A stretch of 64,000 nt of DNA from Clostridia bacterium (lineage in GTDB: Bacteria; Bacillota; Clostridia; Christensenellales; CAG-1252): assembly GCA_024685775.1 (NCBI GenBank), contig JAIKVL010000006.1:31798-95797 (forward strand), given 5' to 3'. The notes under the pieces are model-generated. The model was given only the letters and a program-made list of their open reading frames with translations, did no database searches and was not told the DNA's origin. Made by a program: the position numbers and the translations under genes. This document shows positions 38,501-46,477 of this stretch, piece by piece; positions within the stretch are counted from its first letter, which is position 1; each line of letters starts with the position of its first letter.

Positions 38501-40466
38501 CGCCGTTAAAGTCGGAAGCGGATCTTACGTCAATCAATCGGGCAGGGAGTACGCCTATTCAACCAAATCCGGCGGCTACACCGTCTCTGTCAAAGCGGTC
38601 GGAAACGGGACGACGGTCGTCGACGGTGACGCGGTTTCCCATTTCTACACCGTAAAGACGGTAACGCTTTCGAATATTACCGTCGTCGGCGCGAAGGCTT
38701 CTTGGTCCTCCGTCGCGTTCAAAACTTCGTTAAAGGTCGGAAGCGGCAGTTATAAAGTGACGACCGACACTTCGTATACCGCGTCGGGCGAGGGAAGTTA
38801 CGCCGTTTCCGTCAAGGCGGAAGGCGGCTACGATTCTTCCGCAAATATCTATTATTATGCGGCGTCTCCGATCGAAAAGACGGGGACGATCAGCATCGTA
38901 AAACTCGCCGCTCCGTCGCTGAGCATTACTTCGAGCGGGGTGACTTGGGCTGCCGTTTCGAACGCATCCGCGTATTACGTCAAAGTCGACGGCGGCAGTT
39001 ATAAGTCCCAAACCGGGCGCACGGTTTCTTTCTCGACTTCCGCAGGCAGTCACAGCGTCAGCGTCTATGCGTCGCGCTCCGATAACTCGGCTTTCGTCGA
39101 TTCGAACGTTTCTTCGACTTCGTATATGACAAAGACCTCCGCTTTGAATTTCCTTTCGAGTTCTTCGACGACGGCGGTTTGGACGCTTTCGGGCTTGAAG
39201 TCGCAATACTCGACCGATAACGGAAGCACCTATAAAGACACCTCTTTGACTTCCTACACCGCGACTTCTTCGGGGACGGTGAAATTCCGCGCGGTCGGCG
39301 GCTACGAGGCGTCCTCCAACACCTACTATAACGGGACTTCTTCCGCGCAAAGCAAGACCTTTACCGTTTCCGGATTGATGCTCGACACCTTCGATAAGAG
39401 CTCGATCTCCGGATGGTCGAAAGAAAAGTTCGGGACGAAGGATTGGGAAAATAGCCCCAATTCCGGTTTGACTTTGGTCGGCGACGCATTCGGGGCGGGG
39501 CAGGCGCTCGAAATGAAATCTTTCGCGAACGGCGTGGCGTATCGATTCGGCAAAGAATTCGGAACGCTGACGAAAGCGTATAAGGGCATCGCGTTCAACC
39601 TCAAACTGAACGATTATTATTCCACCGCGAAGACCAAGATCCGTTTCGTCGACTACGCGAACGGTATCTACGTTAACTACGACCTCGCGAAACTCAATAT
39701 GAACAACAATTCTTGGTACAGAGTCGTCGTCTCCTTTGACGACGAGAACCTCGAAGTCAATATCGGCGGAACGAACTATTCGCCGAGCAAGGTCAAACAG
39801 TACATCGGCAGGACGGAATACAAGACGTGGGATAACGCGATCAAGGCGATGGACGTCATGTATTTCATCATCTCGGGATCGGTGTCGAATAATCCCGCCG
39901 TATATACCTATATCGATAATTTGCAGTTCCTCGATTCGGCTTCTTCTTCGAGCGCGACGAAACTTACGACTTCCGTTTTGAAGGTTAATTTCGACGACGG
40001 TTCCGTCGGCTCCGCTTATTCGAACAGCAAGTGGAAGCAGTACGCTTGGACGGGTAGCTCTTACGCATCCGTCTCGGGCAAAATGAATTCGCGTAAACCC
40101 GCTTCGTCGCCCCTCGTCGCTCTTGCTTGCGGCAACACGACGTATAAGTACGTTTATAACGAGGGCGGTTCCGCGCTCGGAACGGCGAACCATCTCTCGA
40201 TCGACTTCGGTAACTGGTATGGCAACCTCGGTCCCATTCATTATCGCGTCGCGATCGTCAATTCTTCGAATAAGACGATCTATCTCGCCGGATCGGAAGT
40301 TACTTTCGCTTCGCTTGCTCTGACGGGCGGCAACACGATGAAGACGCTGAGTTTCAATTTCGCGAGCACTTCGATCAAGAGCGTTTTGATCTTCGCGCGC
40401 TATGACGGAGCGGATAACTATCTCTATATGGATAACGTCGTTCTCGCAAGCTGTAACGTTTCGTAA
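32580..40466 (+). CDS. Giant multidomain surface lipoprotein with tandem beta-modules
   Basis: This 2,628-residue protein has a lipoprotein signal: lipobox LSAC with the acylated Cys24. The rest is exported and anchored to the outer face of the membrane. About eleven units of roughly 150-160 residues recur. Each begins like an Fn3 strand set (pattern aPVLxxxxxGlxWdxVxxAxxYxVxVNdGe) and continues with a second beta-module ending in VKAxGGYDxxxxxYYxG. Nine units are in the centre (about 820-2260) and two near the N-terminus. Two larger carbohydrate-binding-like modules occur as a pair twice, at about 345-540 with 648-815, and at 2267-2450 with 2467-2628; the second members share FDDG/FEDG and VYNEGGxALG. 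No catalytic domain is recognised. It leads a glycan locus, so glycan capture is the likely role. Confidence 0.85.
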   Translation: MKKFRLITILLCISAIASFCLSACNLKTDQTKEDPVQLVGGDVGISIYHDSYTKFISKTDGEEEKEQSLSSSIPYSAAAGDHVVRVWAIGSDGKKTAESSFSYSTRVVALSDLGVSGGVVSWTASARTVSVKEGEGDYALTDGFSYTAVQKDVVVKVKAEGGFDKGEKVFYSGAAIEREVRVRTATATALDSPVLTATKDALTWAPVDHAITYSVSYDGSFFSNAENARYSSQNGKHTIAVKSVGDGVYYSDSRPVVFTYTTEPSSVTVDKTAANTAELSFVGLGLEKAIGSTFDVFEGSTFVAKDTCEVTFRAIFGFDVSSGVYYAESDFESVCFVAPAARPASIEAASDSSEASLKSRWDVKKFENAWMATNAFVSVEEGFDGSAALGLNGWNNTVAYRFSTSYSLSDGYNAVSFDFKGDGVASLVVTLADDDTGYSISYDLGVLPEYWLSVTLSLTDSRWKINNSFPLQTAWGLKNTDLADSFDLPKNIKQAVELYEIVPFLDRLSFTIKGNSPSGANARLIVDNVTALYEAEAETAIRQPLFGIGTSYLAREAIENDVNEIVLSLFGDSMRVYSTALETNFVMEGSLTIDVDAATISFADDLSDFEMKGSFEKNGYSIRVTEAAGQNAAHFAGALFETTADVSLDFEDGTAGETYSRDEISEYTYSVQNGWQPLSSSQIYCREKADSLVGSFATGRWVTNKFVYNEGGRALGLANEFSLDLANDFAGASELKLKLVAVDENGGLTYLIGSADNFYSFPVTDGFVTIEKKFVEPIVIQSFYFVTKNESESDVQYLYADRLRIRYKAEVSAASSYAAPIVSADEYSLSFSHDDPSAEFEYSLNGGEYQKGALFAVPAEEGSYALRVRALIGEDGTPSKITSYSFNVVRVNLSKIDVAIDGGVHTATWATNGLSFLKVGDGEYASCPEKSFSAEADVTISVKAEGYYDEANKTYYVGSQETVKKILVTGTLDAPVLRTTQEGIEWDAVTEADRYAVSVNDGDFVEQFDRTFPFAHAVGFYSLRVIAMIGGSMAYSNASEYHYEVKEIDLRDLKVRDATATWQASAFAVYVKVNAGEYTLAEGNSYVARPEEIGAHRVTVLAKGGYDEDAHVLYYAETEPTLEANVFIKRVARPVLRLNDLKNGLIWDSLPYATGYLVKVNDGEWTECVNYAFATLPGEYSVCVRALGNGSNYLDSLESDAFSYSVVAISLSDIGVTDPAPAPTGRTVSFSSVSLKTLYKWGRAPYEETNETSFKIIETIDFAVKAVGGFDEENDIFYAGEDIIKEVHVVVPIFLPSPVLKTNERGIYWNKIDSIEGIPYKIPGIEYSVSINGGEPVIYTNDNGKDKMEIVLADQPFGVYTVSVKTVNEDPEQYPDSEAREKKFEVASVYLPDELEMNGATVSWTYRGFLSYYVGEVGQSPNDADYVPYDKNYYMSEDGEDKEVYVRVVEGYDAENAILYIGDPIKRSKPIQYGQLTAPVLRLNGDRNGLVWDPVSKATSYEAKINDGEYNTVESYAFTNVPGSYTVYIKSVGTGTLLDSEPAVFTYTVRAIELSDVTVVSGVATWSFVGIQTLAKCGAAPEISSKTTLSPEATETVVLRVDPGYVSDGNVYYVGEPIEKTKKIVVPIVLAAPVLSFTKNGITFPAVSNANSYLLSVNGGAETSLNACSVALEDAVGSYTIRIRAYSEDEEQYPASPVGEISYEVKQVALSEIAQENGVASFTYVGKLFVKEEGKDFKEKTANTYGPEKTTVIYVEARSGADENARVRFVGATVSKQAEIIVPIKLPKPTLASGKSGLTLTKDANANCYKISTDGGEFVSYTSDELLYLTASGDHTFRIKAYSNNEAQYPASDEVTFSYKTVAVSLPDISLSGVTFSWNATAATVSLKIDSGLYAPTTSTSYKASYVGSSAGKEQHTVSVKAEGGFVSASSTFYYPSSSIEKSKSVEITKLGKPSITAGDSKLSWGAVSNATAYAVKVGSGSYVNQSGREYAYSTKSGGYTVSVKAVGNGTTVVDGDAVSHFYTVKTVTLSNITVVGAKASWSSVAFKTSLKVGSGSYKVTTDTSYTASGEGSYAVSVKAEGGYDSSANIYYYAASPIEKTGTISIVKLAAPSLSITSSGVTWAAVSNASAYYVKVDGGSYKSQTGRTVSFSTSAGSHSVSVYASRSDNSAFVDSNVSSTSYMTKTSALNFLSSSSTTAVWTLSGLKSQYSTDNGSTYKDTSLTSYTATSSGTVKFRAVGGYEASSNTYYNGTSSAQSKTFTVSGLMLDTFDKSSISGWSKEKFGTKDWENSPNSGLTLVGDAFGAGQALEMKSFANGVAYRFGKEFGTLTKAYKGIAFNLKLNDYYSTAKTKIRFVDYANGIYVNYDLAKLNMNNNSWYRVVVSFDDENLEVNIGGTNYSPSKVKQYIGRTEYKTWDNAIKAMDVMYFIISGSVSNNPAVYTYIDNLQFLDSASSSSATKLTTSVLKVNFDDGSVGSAYSNSKWKQYAWTGSSYASVSGKMNSRKPASSPLVALACGNTTYKYVYNEGGSALGTANHLSIDFGNWYGNLGPIHYRVAIVNSSNKTIYLAGSEVTFASLALTGGNTMKTLSFNFASTSIKSVLIFARYDGADNYLYMDNVVLASCNVS

Positions 40467-40515
40467 AATCCGCATAAAGCGGCTGAATAATAAAACAAAA
40501 AAAGAGGAAAAACAG

Positions 40516-41493
40516 ATGGCAAAAATCATTGGTGAAGCACTTCCGAATATCCCTTGGCAAGACCCCGCGGACAATTCTCCCGTTTGGCGGTATTCCGGAA
40601 ATCCGATCATCGGCAGAAATCCGATCGAGAACGTAACGCGAGTCTTTAACAGCGCGGTCGTCCCGTTCAAAGGCGGGTTTGTCGGCGTCTTCCGCGGCGA
40701 AACGAAGAACGGGATCCCGTATCTCTATTTCGGCAAAAGCGCGGACGGTATTCGTTTTACGTTCAATAAAGAACGCATCGTCTTTCATCAAAAGGACGGT
40801 GGGGCGTATAAGTTCGAATATGCCTACGATCCGCGCGTCGTAAAGGTCGAGGATACTTACTACGTCATTTGGTGCGACGGCAAGCACGGGCTTCCCGTCC
40901 TCGCGCTCGGAAAAACGAAAGATTTCGAAAGGTTCGAGATGGTTTCGCATCCGTTTTTGCCCTTTAACCGAAACGGCGTCCTTTTCCCGAAAAAGATCGA
41001 CGGAAAATATTATCTTTTGTCTCGTCCTTCGGATAACGGACACACGCCGTTCGGCGATATCTATATCTCCGAAAGCCCCGACCTCGTCTATTGGGGCAAT
41101 CACTCGCGCTTGATGGAGAAGGGCTACGAATGGTGGCAAGGATTGAAAATCGGGGCGGGTTGCGCGCCGATCGAGACGAGCGAAGGCTGGCTTTTATTCT
41201 ATCACGGAGCCACGCAGACCTGTAACGGTTACGTCTATTCCCTCGGTGCCGTGATCCTCGATAAGGACGACGTCCGCAAGGTAAAACATCGTTGCGGAAA
41301 CTTCCTTTTGACGCCCGAAGCGGACTACGAGACGGTCGGTTTCGTCCCGAACGTTTTGTTCCCTTGTTCCGCCCTCACGGACGCCGAAACGGGGCGCATC
41401 GCGATCTATTACGGCGGCGCGGATACGGTGGTCGGACTCGCGTTTACCACTATTGACAAAGTACTGGATTATATTGTAAAATTTGAAAGATGA
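40516..41493 (+). CDS. GH130-type beta-mannoside phosphorylase (first of two)
   Basis: This 325-residue protein has the five-bladed beta-propeller pattern of GH130. Segments visible are VFNSAVVPFKGGFVGVFRGE, the catalytic acid region YDPRV (about residue 105-109), and the repeated W...G / LLFYHGA and IYYGGAD motifs. No signal peptide is present, so it acts in the cytoplasm. Family members phosphorolyse beta-1,4-mannosyl-glucose or mannooligosaccharides to mannose-1-phosphate. The start chosen is the ATG at 40516 behind AAGAGG. Its 3' end contains the promoter-like element before the permease gene and overlaps it by 4 bases. Confidence 0.9.
   Translation: MAKIIGEALPNIPWQDPADNSPVWRYSGNPIIGRNPIENVTRVFNSAVVPFKGGFVGVFRGETKNGIPYLYFGKSADGIRFTFNKERIVFHQKDGGAYKFEYAYDPRVVKVEDTYYVIWCDGKHGLPVLALGKTKDFERFEMVSHPFLPFNRNGVLFPKKIDGKYYLLSRPSDNGHTPFGDIYISESPDLVYWGNHSRLMEKGYEWWQGLKIGAGCAPIETSEGWLLFYHGATQTCNGYVYSLGAVILDKDDVRKVKHRCGNFLLTPEADYETVGFVPNVLFPCSALTDAETGRIAIYYGGADTVVGLAFTTIDKVLDYIVKFER
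41453..41482 (+). promoter_or_regulatory. Possible internal promoter before the permease genes
   Basis: TTGACA (41453-41458), an 18-base spacer, TAAAAT (41477-41482), inside the end of the GH130 gene. The -10 box ends 7 bases before the ATG at 41490, the same leaderless geometry as at coaD. Being inside coding sequence, it may be chance. Confidence 0.5.
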
Positions 41494-42440
41494 ACAGAAA
41501 ACTGATTATTGACAGAAACAGCCCCTTAAACGACTTCGGCGGAAGGGTCAAAAAGTCCAGATATTTGATCTTGATGATCATACCTGCGATCATTTATTAC
41601 CTCGTTTTTTGTTACGCGCCGATGTACGGAATTTTGATCGCTTTCAAGCAATATCTCCCCAAACAGGGCATTATCAACAGCCCTTGGGCGGATATGGGCG
41701 GTTTCGGGAATTTTTACACGATCTTCCAAGATCCCTATTTTTGGAAAGTCCTTCGCAATACCGTCATTATCGGGCTTTGTAAGATCATCATCAGCTTTAT
41801 CGCCGCGCTTCTCGTCGCGATCCTCATCAACGAGATCCGTTTGCGCTTTTTCAAAAAGACCGTTCAAACCATCGTTACTTTCCCGCACTTCTTGTCTTGG
41901 GTCATCGTCGGCGGATTGGTCGCGAATATTTTCGGCACTTCCGGTATCATAAACGATATTATCGCTTCGACCGGGGCGGAACGCGTCCAATTTCTTGCGA
42001 ACGGAAAAGTCTTTCTCTCTTTGATTTTCGGATCGGACGTCTGGAAAGAAGCGGGGTGGAGCAGTATCATTTATCTCGCCACGATGGCGGGCATTTCGCC
42101 CGAGCTTTACGAAGCGGCGGATATCGACGGCGCGACGAGGCTTCAAAAGATCTGGCATATCACGCTTCCCGCGATCAAACCGACAGCGATTCTTCTTTTG
42201 ATCCTTTCGGTCGGCGGCATCCTTTCCGCGGGTTTCGATCAGATCTTTAATATGTATAACCCGCTCGTCTATGACGTAGCCGATATCATCGACACTTATA
42301 TCTATCGTTCCACGTTCCGCGAGTGGCAGCCCGCCGAGATCGGCGCGGCGGTCGGTCTTTTCAAATCGGTCGTCTCCTTTATCCTCGTCCTGATCGTGGA
42401 TAGGATCGCGAAACTCAGCGGCGAAAGAGGTATTATATGA
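41490..42440 (+). CDS. Sugar ABC transporter permease, LplB type
   Basis: This 316-residue inner-membrane subunit has about six transmembrane helices. The ATPase-docking EAA loop reads EAADIDGATRLQKIWHITLP, typical of LplB-type permeases for complex oligosaccharides. The N-terminus starts with a short charged stretch before the first helix (LILMIIPAIIYYLVFCYAPMYG, which is characteristic of the group). It overlaps the next permease gene by 4 bases. With the binding protein at 43359 it needs a separate ATPase; the extended MsmK-type gene at 53898 is the nearest candidate. Confidence 0.93.
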   Translation: MNRKLIIDRNSPLNDFGGRVKKSRYLILMIIPAIIYYLVFCYAPMYGILIAFKQYLPKQGIINSPWADMGGFGNFYTIFQDPYFWKVLRNTVIIGLCKIIISFIAALLVAILINEIRLRFFKKTVQTIVTFPHFLSWVIVGGLVANIFGTSGIINDIIASTGAERVQFLANGKVFLSLIFGSDVWKEAGWSSIIYLATMAGISPELYEAADIDGATRLQKIWHITLPAIKPTAILLLILSVGGILSAGFDQIFNMYNPLVYDVADIIDTYIYRSTFREWQPAEIGAAVGLFKSVVSFILVLIVDRIAKLSGERGII

Positions 42441-43345
42441 GAAAATTCGAGAACATGCGCTATTTACCCCTTCGCCCGAAGGGAAGCACCTTTGATAAGC
42501 GGATCGGTCCGATGGATTGGATCATTTTCGCGATCCTGCTCCTCTATGCGCTTATCATCATTTATCCTTTTTATAACGCGCTTTTGATCTCGATCTCGCC
42601 GGAAAGCGTCTATTTGAACACGCCTTTTCTTTTGTATCCGAAAGAGATCTCTTGGGATAACTACGCGACGGTCTTTTCCAGCGCGTCCTTGTGGTCGGGC
42701 GTTCGCGTGACGCTCCTTTTGCTCTTCGTCGGAACGGCGTATCAATTATTCTTTACGGTCATCACGGGTTACGCTTTGTCCCGCAATAAGTGGGTCGGTA
42801 AAAACTTCGTTATGAATATGATCCTCGTAACGATGTTTTTCGGCGGTGGTTTGATCCCGTATTACTATTTGATCAAAAATCTCGGGCTTTACAATCAAAT
42901 TTGGGTCATGATCATCCCGGGCGCCATCGACACCTACAATATGCTTTTGATGCGTAACTATTTCGCTTCGCTTCCTCCCGATCTCGAAGAATCCGCGAAG
43001 ATCGACGGCGCGAACGATATTCAGATCTTCTTCAAGGTATATTTGCCGATGGCTCTTCCGATGCTCGCGACGGTCGGTTTGTTTTTCGCGGTCGGCAACT
43101 GGAACAGCTGGTATAACGCGATGCTCTTCATCGAAGAGCCTTCCTATAAGCCTTTGCAACTCGTCCTTCGCGAAATGATCACGACGAGTTCTTCTTCGAT
43201 CGAGACCTTGGGGCAAAAGGTCGTCTATTCCGAAGGTTTGACGATGGCGAGCGTCTTTTTCTCCATCGTCCCGATGATGTGTTTCTATCCCTTCCTTCAA
43301 AAGTTCTTCGTTAAGGGCTTGGTGGTGGGTGCTATAAAAGGATAA
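42437..43345 (+). CDS. Sugar ABC transporter permease, LplC/YtcP type
   Basis: This 302-residue protein is the partner of the preceding permease. It has six predicted helices and an EAA loop EESAKIDGANDIQIFFKVYLP. The segment ISWDNYATVFSS and the C-terminus GLVVGAIKG are typical of LplC-type permeases. It starts inside the stop of the preceding gene and is followed 13 bases later by the solute-binding protein gene. Confidence 0.93.
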   Translation: MRKFENMRYLPLRPKGSTFDKRIGPMDWIIFAILLLYALIIIYPFYNALLISISPESVYLNTPFLLYPKEISWDNYATVFSSASLWSGVRVTLLLLFVGTAYQLFFTVITGYALSRNKWVGKNFVMNMILVTMFFGGGLIPYYYLIKNLGLYNQIWVMIIPGAIDTYNMLLMRNYFASLPPDLEESAKIDGANDIQIFFKVYLPMALPMLATVGLFFAVGNWNSWYNAMLFIEEPSYKPLQLVLREMITTSSSSIETLGQKVVYSEGLTMASVFFSIVPMMCFYPFLQKFFVKGLVVGAIKG

Positions 43346-43358
43346 AACGGAGGTAAGT

Positions 43359-44951
43359 ATGAAAAAAGTTTTACTCGTAGTTTTGGTTTTGTCTCTCGTG
43401 GCTGGTTTGTTCGCGGGCTTTGCGGGTTGCGCAAAGAAGAACGACGAAGGCACGATCACGATCCGCAACCTGTACTTTAACGATTGGAACGGCGACGACG
43501 CGTATACCGCCGCGCTCGAAGAACAATTCGGGATCAAGATCAAGACTTCCACCTATTCTTGGGCGGACTGGGATCAACAGGTTTCCTCCGCGATCAACGG
43601 CGGCAACGTGACGGACGTTTTCCAAGCCGATATCGATAGCTATAACTTTGCGAACAGTTACGCATTCTGGGCGGACGATCGCGACATCAAGCCGCTTCCC
43701 TCCGACCTTTCTCCATGGCCCAACCTCAAAGCGATGATCGAGGGAATCTTGGACGTGGACGAACTCAAATACAAAGCGAAAGGGGATAAGGAAAAACGCT
43801 TGTGGGGTATTCCCGTCGCGAAAAACATTCAGGGCGGCGAGGCGGATTTCACTCCGTTTACTTACGTCTACCGCCGCGACTGGGCGAAACAGTACGGCGT
43901 CTATAAAGAGAACGATATTTACACTTGGGAAGAATTCAACACCCTTCTTCAAACTTTCTATAATCAAAAATGCAGAAGCGGCGACTTCTACGCGCTCGTG
44001 GACGTCGAATGGGGCTTCCCGTCGATCGTGAATTTCTATAAGACCGCTCCGCACTGCTTCGCGATCGGATCGAACGGAAAAATCGTTTCCAACTACGCTT
44101 CCGACGAGTATGTCGCGGGCTTGACCAAATCGAAAAATTTCGTCTCGTCCAAGATCTACGGGTACGAGCAGTATTCCTCCAACGAGGGCGACGCGAATAA
44201 GAAGTACTACGGCGGAAGAGTCGGCGTCTTCTACGAGAACCTTTCCCTTTCGAACTACACGACGCTTCGCAACAAGATCAAGGAAGCGAATAAGAACCTC
44301 TCCGCGGAAGCTTTGGACGATATGACCGCGATTATGAAGGTCAAAGGTCCGGACGGCAAGTACGCGCTCGAAGGGCAGCTCGACTGGTTCTCGATGACGT
44401 TCTTTTCTTCGAAGATTTCCGACGAAAAAATGAAAAAGATCCTCGACATTATGGATTATCTTTTGTCCGAAGAAGGGACGATGCTCGCGAAGTACGGATT
44501 CGAAGATTACGACTACACCGTCGAAAACGGGAAAGTGACCTTGACGAACGCGGGCTGGGAGAGGGACGACAGCGGTCGTTATATCGATAAATACAACGGC
44601 GCGAAATATCTCCGCTATATGTGCACGCTCGGCTACGATATGACCGCGACCGACCCGATGACCGATCAAAAGGCGTATACGATCCTGAACGCTTGGACGG
44701 CCTTTATGAAAGAGCAAAAAGCCGCGGGCAATCTCCGCGTTTTGAACGAAGATCCGCAGGTAAAGTGGATGAACGACAAGAGCGTCGTGAAGACCAAGGC
44801 GGAAAAATCCGGTAAACTCCTCGAAGACGCGAACGCCGCCGTTATGCAGTACTGCTACGGTAACCTCTCGCTCGATAAGTATAAATCCGCGGTCAACGAT
44901 TCGACTTGGCAAAAAGTTTTGAAAGAAATCAACGACGCCCTCGGCAAATAA
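43359..44951 (+). CDS. Extracellular oligosaccharide-binding lipoprotein
   Basis: This 530-residue solute-binding protein has a lipobox ending FAGC with the acylated Cys24. The length and gene order fit LplA-type binding proteins (large, about 500-550 residues) that deliver oligosaccharides to LplB/LplC permeases. Visible features are the tryptophan- and tyrosine-rich putative sugar-binding patches (YFNDWNGDD, STYSWADWD, DIYTWEEFNTLL). GGAGG lies ahead of the ATG. The bound sugar is unknown; GH130 neighbours suggest mannose-containing oligosaccharides. Confidence 0.92.
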   Translation: MKKVLLVVLVLSLVAGLFAGFAGCAKKNDEGTITIRNLYFNDWNGDDAYTAALEEQFGIKIKTSTYSWADWDQQVSSAINGGNVTDVFQADIDSYNFANSYAFWADDRDIKPLPSDLSPWPNLKAMIEGILDVDELKYKAKGDKEKRLWGIPVAKNIQGGEADFTPFTYVYRRDWAKQYGVYKENDIYTWEEFNTLLQTFYNQKCRSGDFYALVDVEWGFPSIVNFYKTAPHCFAIGSNGKIVSNYASDEYVAGLTKSKNFVSSKIYGYEQYSSNEGDANKKYYGGRVGVFYENLSLSNYTTLRNKIKEANKNLSAEALDDMTAIMKVKGPDGKYALEGQLDWFSMTFFSSKISDEKMKKILDIMDYLLSEEGTMLAKYGFEDYDYTVENGKVTLTNAGWERDDSGRYIDKYNGAKYLRYMCTLGYDMTATDPMTDQKAYTILNAWTAFMKEQKAAGNLRVLNEDPQVKWMNDKSVVKTKAEKSGKLLEDANAAVMQYCYGNLSLDKYKSAVNDSTWQKVLKEINDALGK

Positions 44952-44958
44952 GGAACCT

Positions 44959-46467
44959 ATGAAAAGAATTACGGCAATTTTAATTCTCATAACGCTCGTC
45001 CTGTGCGGCTCTTTCGCTTGCTCGAAGAAAACCGCGTCGGGGGAGAGTTATTTCTCCAAAGAAGACGTCGTTTCTTCGTCGTTCGACGGGCTCGGCGTCG
45101 AGTGGGGAACGTATGAAGATATCAACAAGACCGTCAAAGGGTCTTGGGATCGCGTCATCGCTTCGGTGGACAAGCTGAATCCTTCGCTCGTCCGTTGTAT
45201 GACCAACCTCGATTGGTTCGTCGTCGATTTCGACGATAAGGATACGGAAGACCTTTCGGACGATACTTGGAATTACACCTTCAACAATAAATATATGAAG
45301 AACGCGTGCGACGTTCTCGATTATTGTCAGGCGCACGGCATTCGCGTGGCGTTCGGCGTCTGGAACGTGATCGGAAACGTCGATCCCGAAAAAGATCTCT
45401 ACAAAATGATCCCGAACGCGACTTCCGATCTTCGCTGGGCGAAGATGATTGCGGATCTTATGGAGTATCTGATTAAGATCAAAGGATACGACTGCATCCG
45501 TTGGTTCGTAAATACGAACGAACCGAATAACGTCGGCGTGATCGGTTCTTCCAAAAACGCCTATAACACCTATGCAAAGTGGGAAGCGGGCGTCCGAAAC
45601 GTCCGCAGAGCGCTCGACGCGGTCGATCTTTCTTCTCTCGATATCATCGGCGGCGACACGACGGGGATCGTCGGTTCCACGCAGTATTTGCCGAAGGTCG
45701 CGTCCAACCTCAAAAACATCGTCCGTAATTACGGACTGCATATGTACGTCAGTAATTACGATATCGATAACGCGCGCTATCAGAAGAATTTGAGCAATCT
45801 TTATAAGAAAGTTCAAAAGAACGATAAATTCCTCGGAAGAACCAAACAAATGATCATTTGGGAAGCGGGACTTTTGGACGGCAAGAACGTCGTTACCGAC
45901 TGCAACGCGTATATCACGAGTTTCTCCTACGGTCTCCGTATGGCGGATTACACCGTTCAAAGCATTCTTTCGGGTATCAACGGACTCGTCTATTGGGATC
46001 TCGACGACGCGATGCATTTTATGTATAACGAAGGAGGCAACACTCCGAAAGAGTGGGGAATGTTCTCGACGCTCGCTTCCGCGACGTCCGCGAAGCAGGA
46101 ATACCGCCCTTGGTTCCATTCGACCGTCCTTTTGACGAATCTTTTCCGCCCCGGTAACACGATTTACAGATCGTCCTCCGGCGCGGACGGCGTCCGCACG
46201 CTCGCGACCGTTTCCGCCGACCGCAAGAAAGGCGGTTTCGTCGCCGTGAACAGCACGCGTTTCCCCGTGACCGAAGAATTCGCGCTCGAAGAACCCGTTG
46301 AAGGAAGCGGAAAACTTTATATCTACGTTTACAGTCAAAACACGCTGAAACTCGGCGCGGACGGATTCGTCGTCCCGAATTACGTCATCGACGGATCGCT
46401 GAACGCGAAGACCAAGATCGAGATTCCCGCGTCCGCCGTGGTATTCGTTTCGAGCGAAAGAATTTAA
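44959..46467 (+). CDS. Secreted glycoside hydrolase-like lipoprotein, probable clan GH-A
   Basis: This 502-residue protein has a lipobox SFAC with Cys21. The middle reads as a (beta/alpha)8 barrel: FGVWNV, then FVNTNEPNN with the putative acid/base Glu188, and QMIIWEAG with the putative nucleophile Glu302. The NEP and WEAG motifs at the ends of strands 4 and 7 are typical of clan GH-A (families such as GH5, GH30, GH39). A short C-terminal beta domain follows (about 400-502). The exact family could not be decided. It lies between the binding protein and another binding lipoprotein and would cleave the polymer outside the cell. Confidence 0.8.
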   Translation: MKRITAILILITLVLCGSFACSKKTASGESYFSKEDVVSSSFDGLGVEWGTYEDINKTVKGSWDRVIASVDKLNPSLVRCMTNLDWFVVDFDDKDTEDLSDDTWNYTFNNKYMKNACDVLDYCQAHGIRVAFGVWNVIGNVDPEKDLYKMIPNATSDLRWAKMIADLMEYLIKIKGYDCIRWFVNTNEPNNVGVIGSSKNAYNTYAKWEAGVRNVRRALDAVDLSSLDIIGGDTTGIVGSTQYLPKVASNLKNIVRNYGLHMYVSNYDIDNARYQKNLSNLYKKVQKNDKFLGRTKQMIIWEAGLLDGKNVVTDCNAYITSFSYGLRMADYTVQSILSGINGLVYWDLDDAMHFMYNEGGNTPKEWGMFSTLASATSAKQEYRPWFHSTVLLTNLFRPGNTIYRSSSGADGVRTLATVSADRKKGGFVAVNSTRFPVTEEFALEEPVEGSGKLYIYVYSQNTLKLGADGFVVPNYVIDGSLNAKTKIEIPASAVVFVSSERI

Positions 46468-46477
46468 GGAGGGGGCT

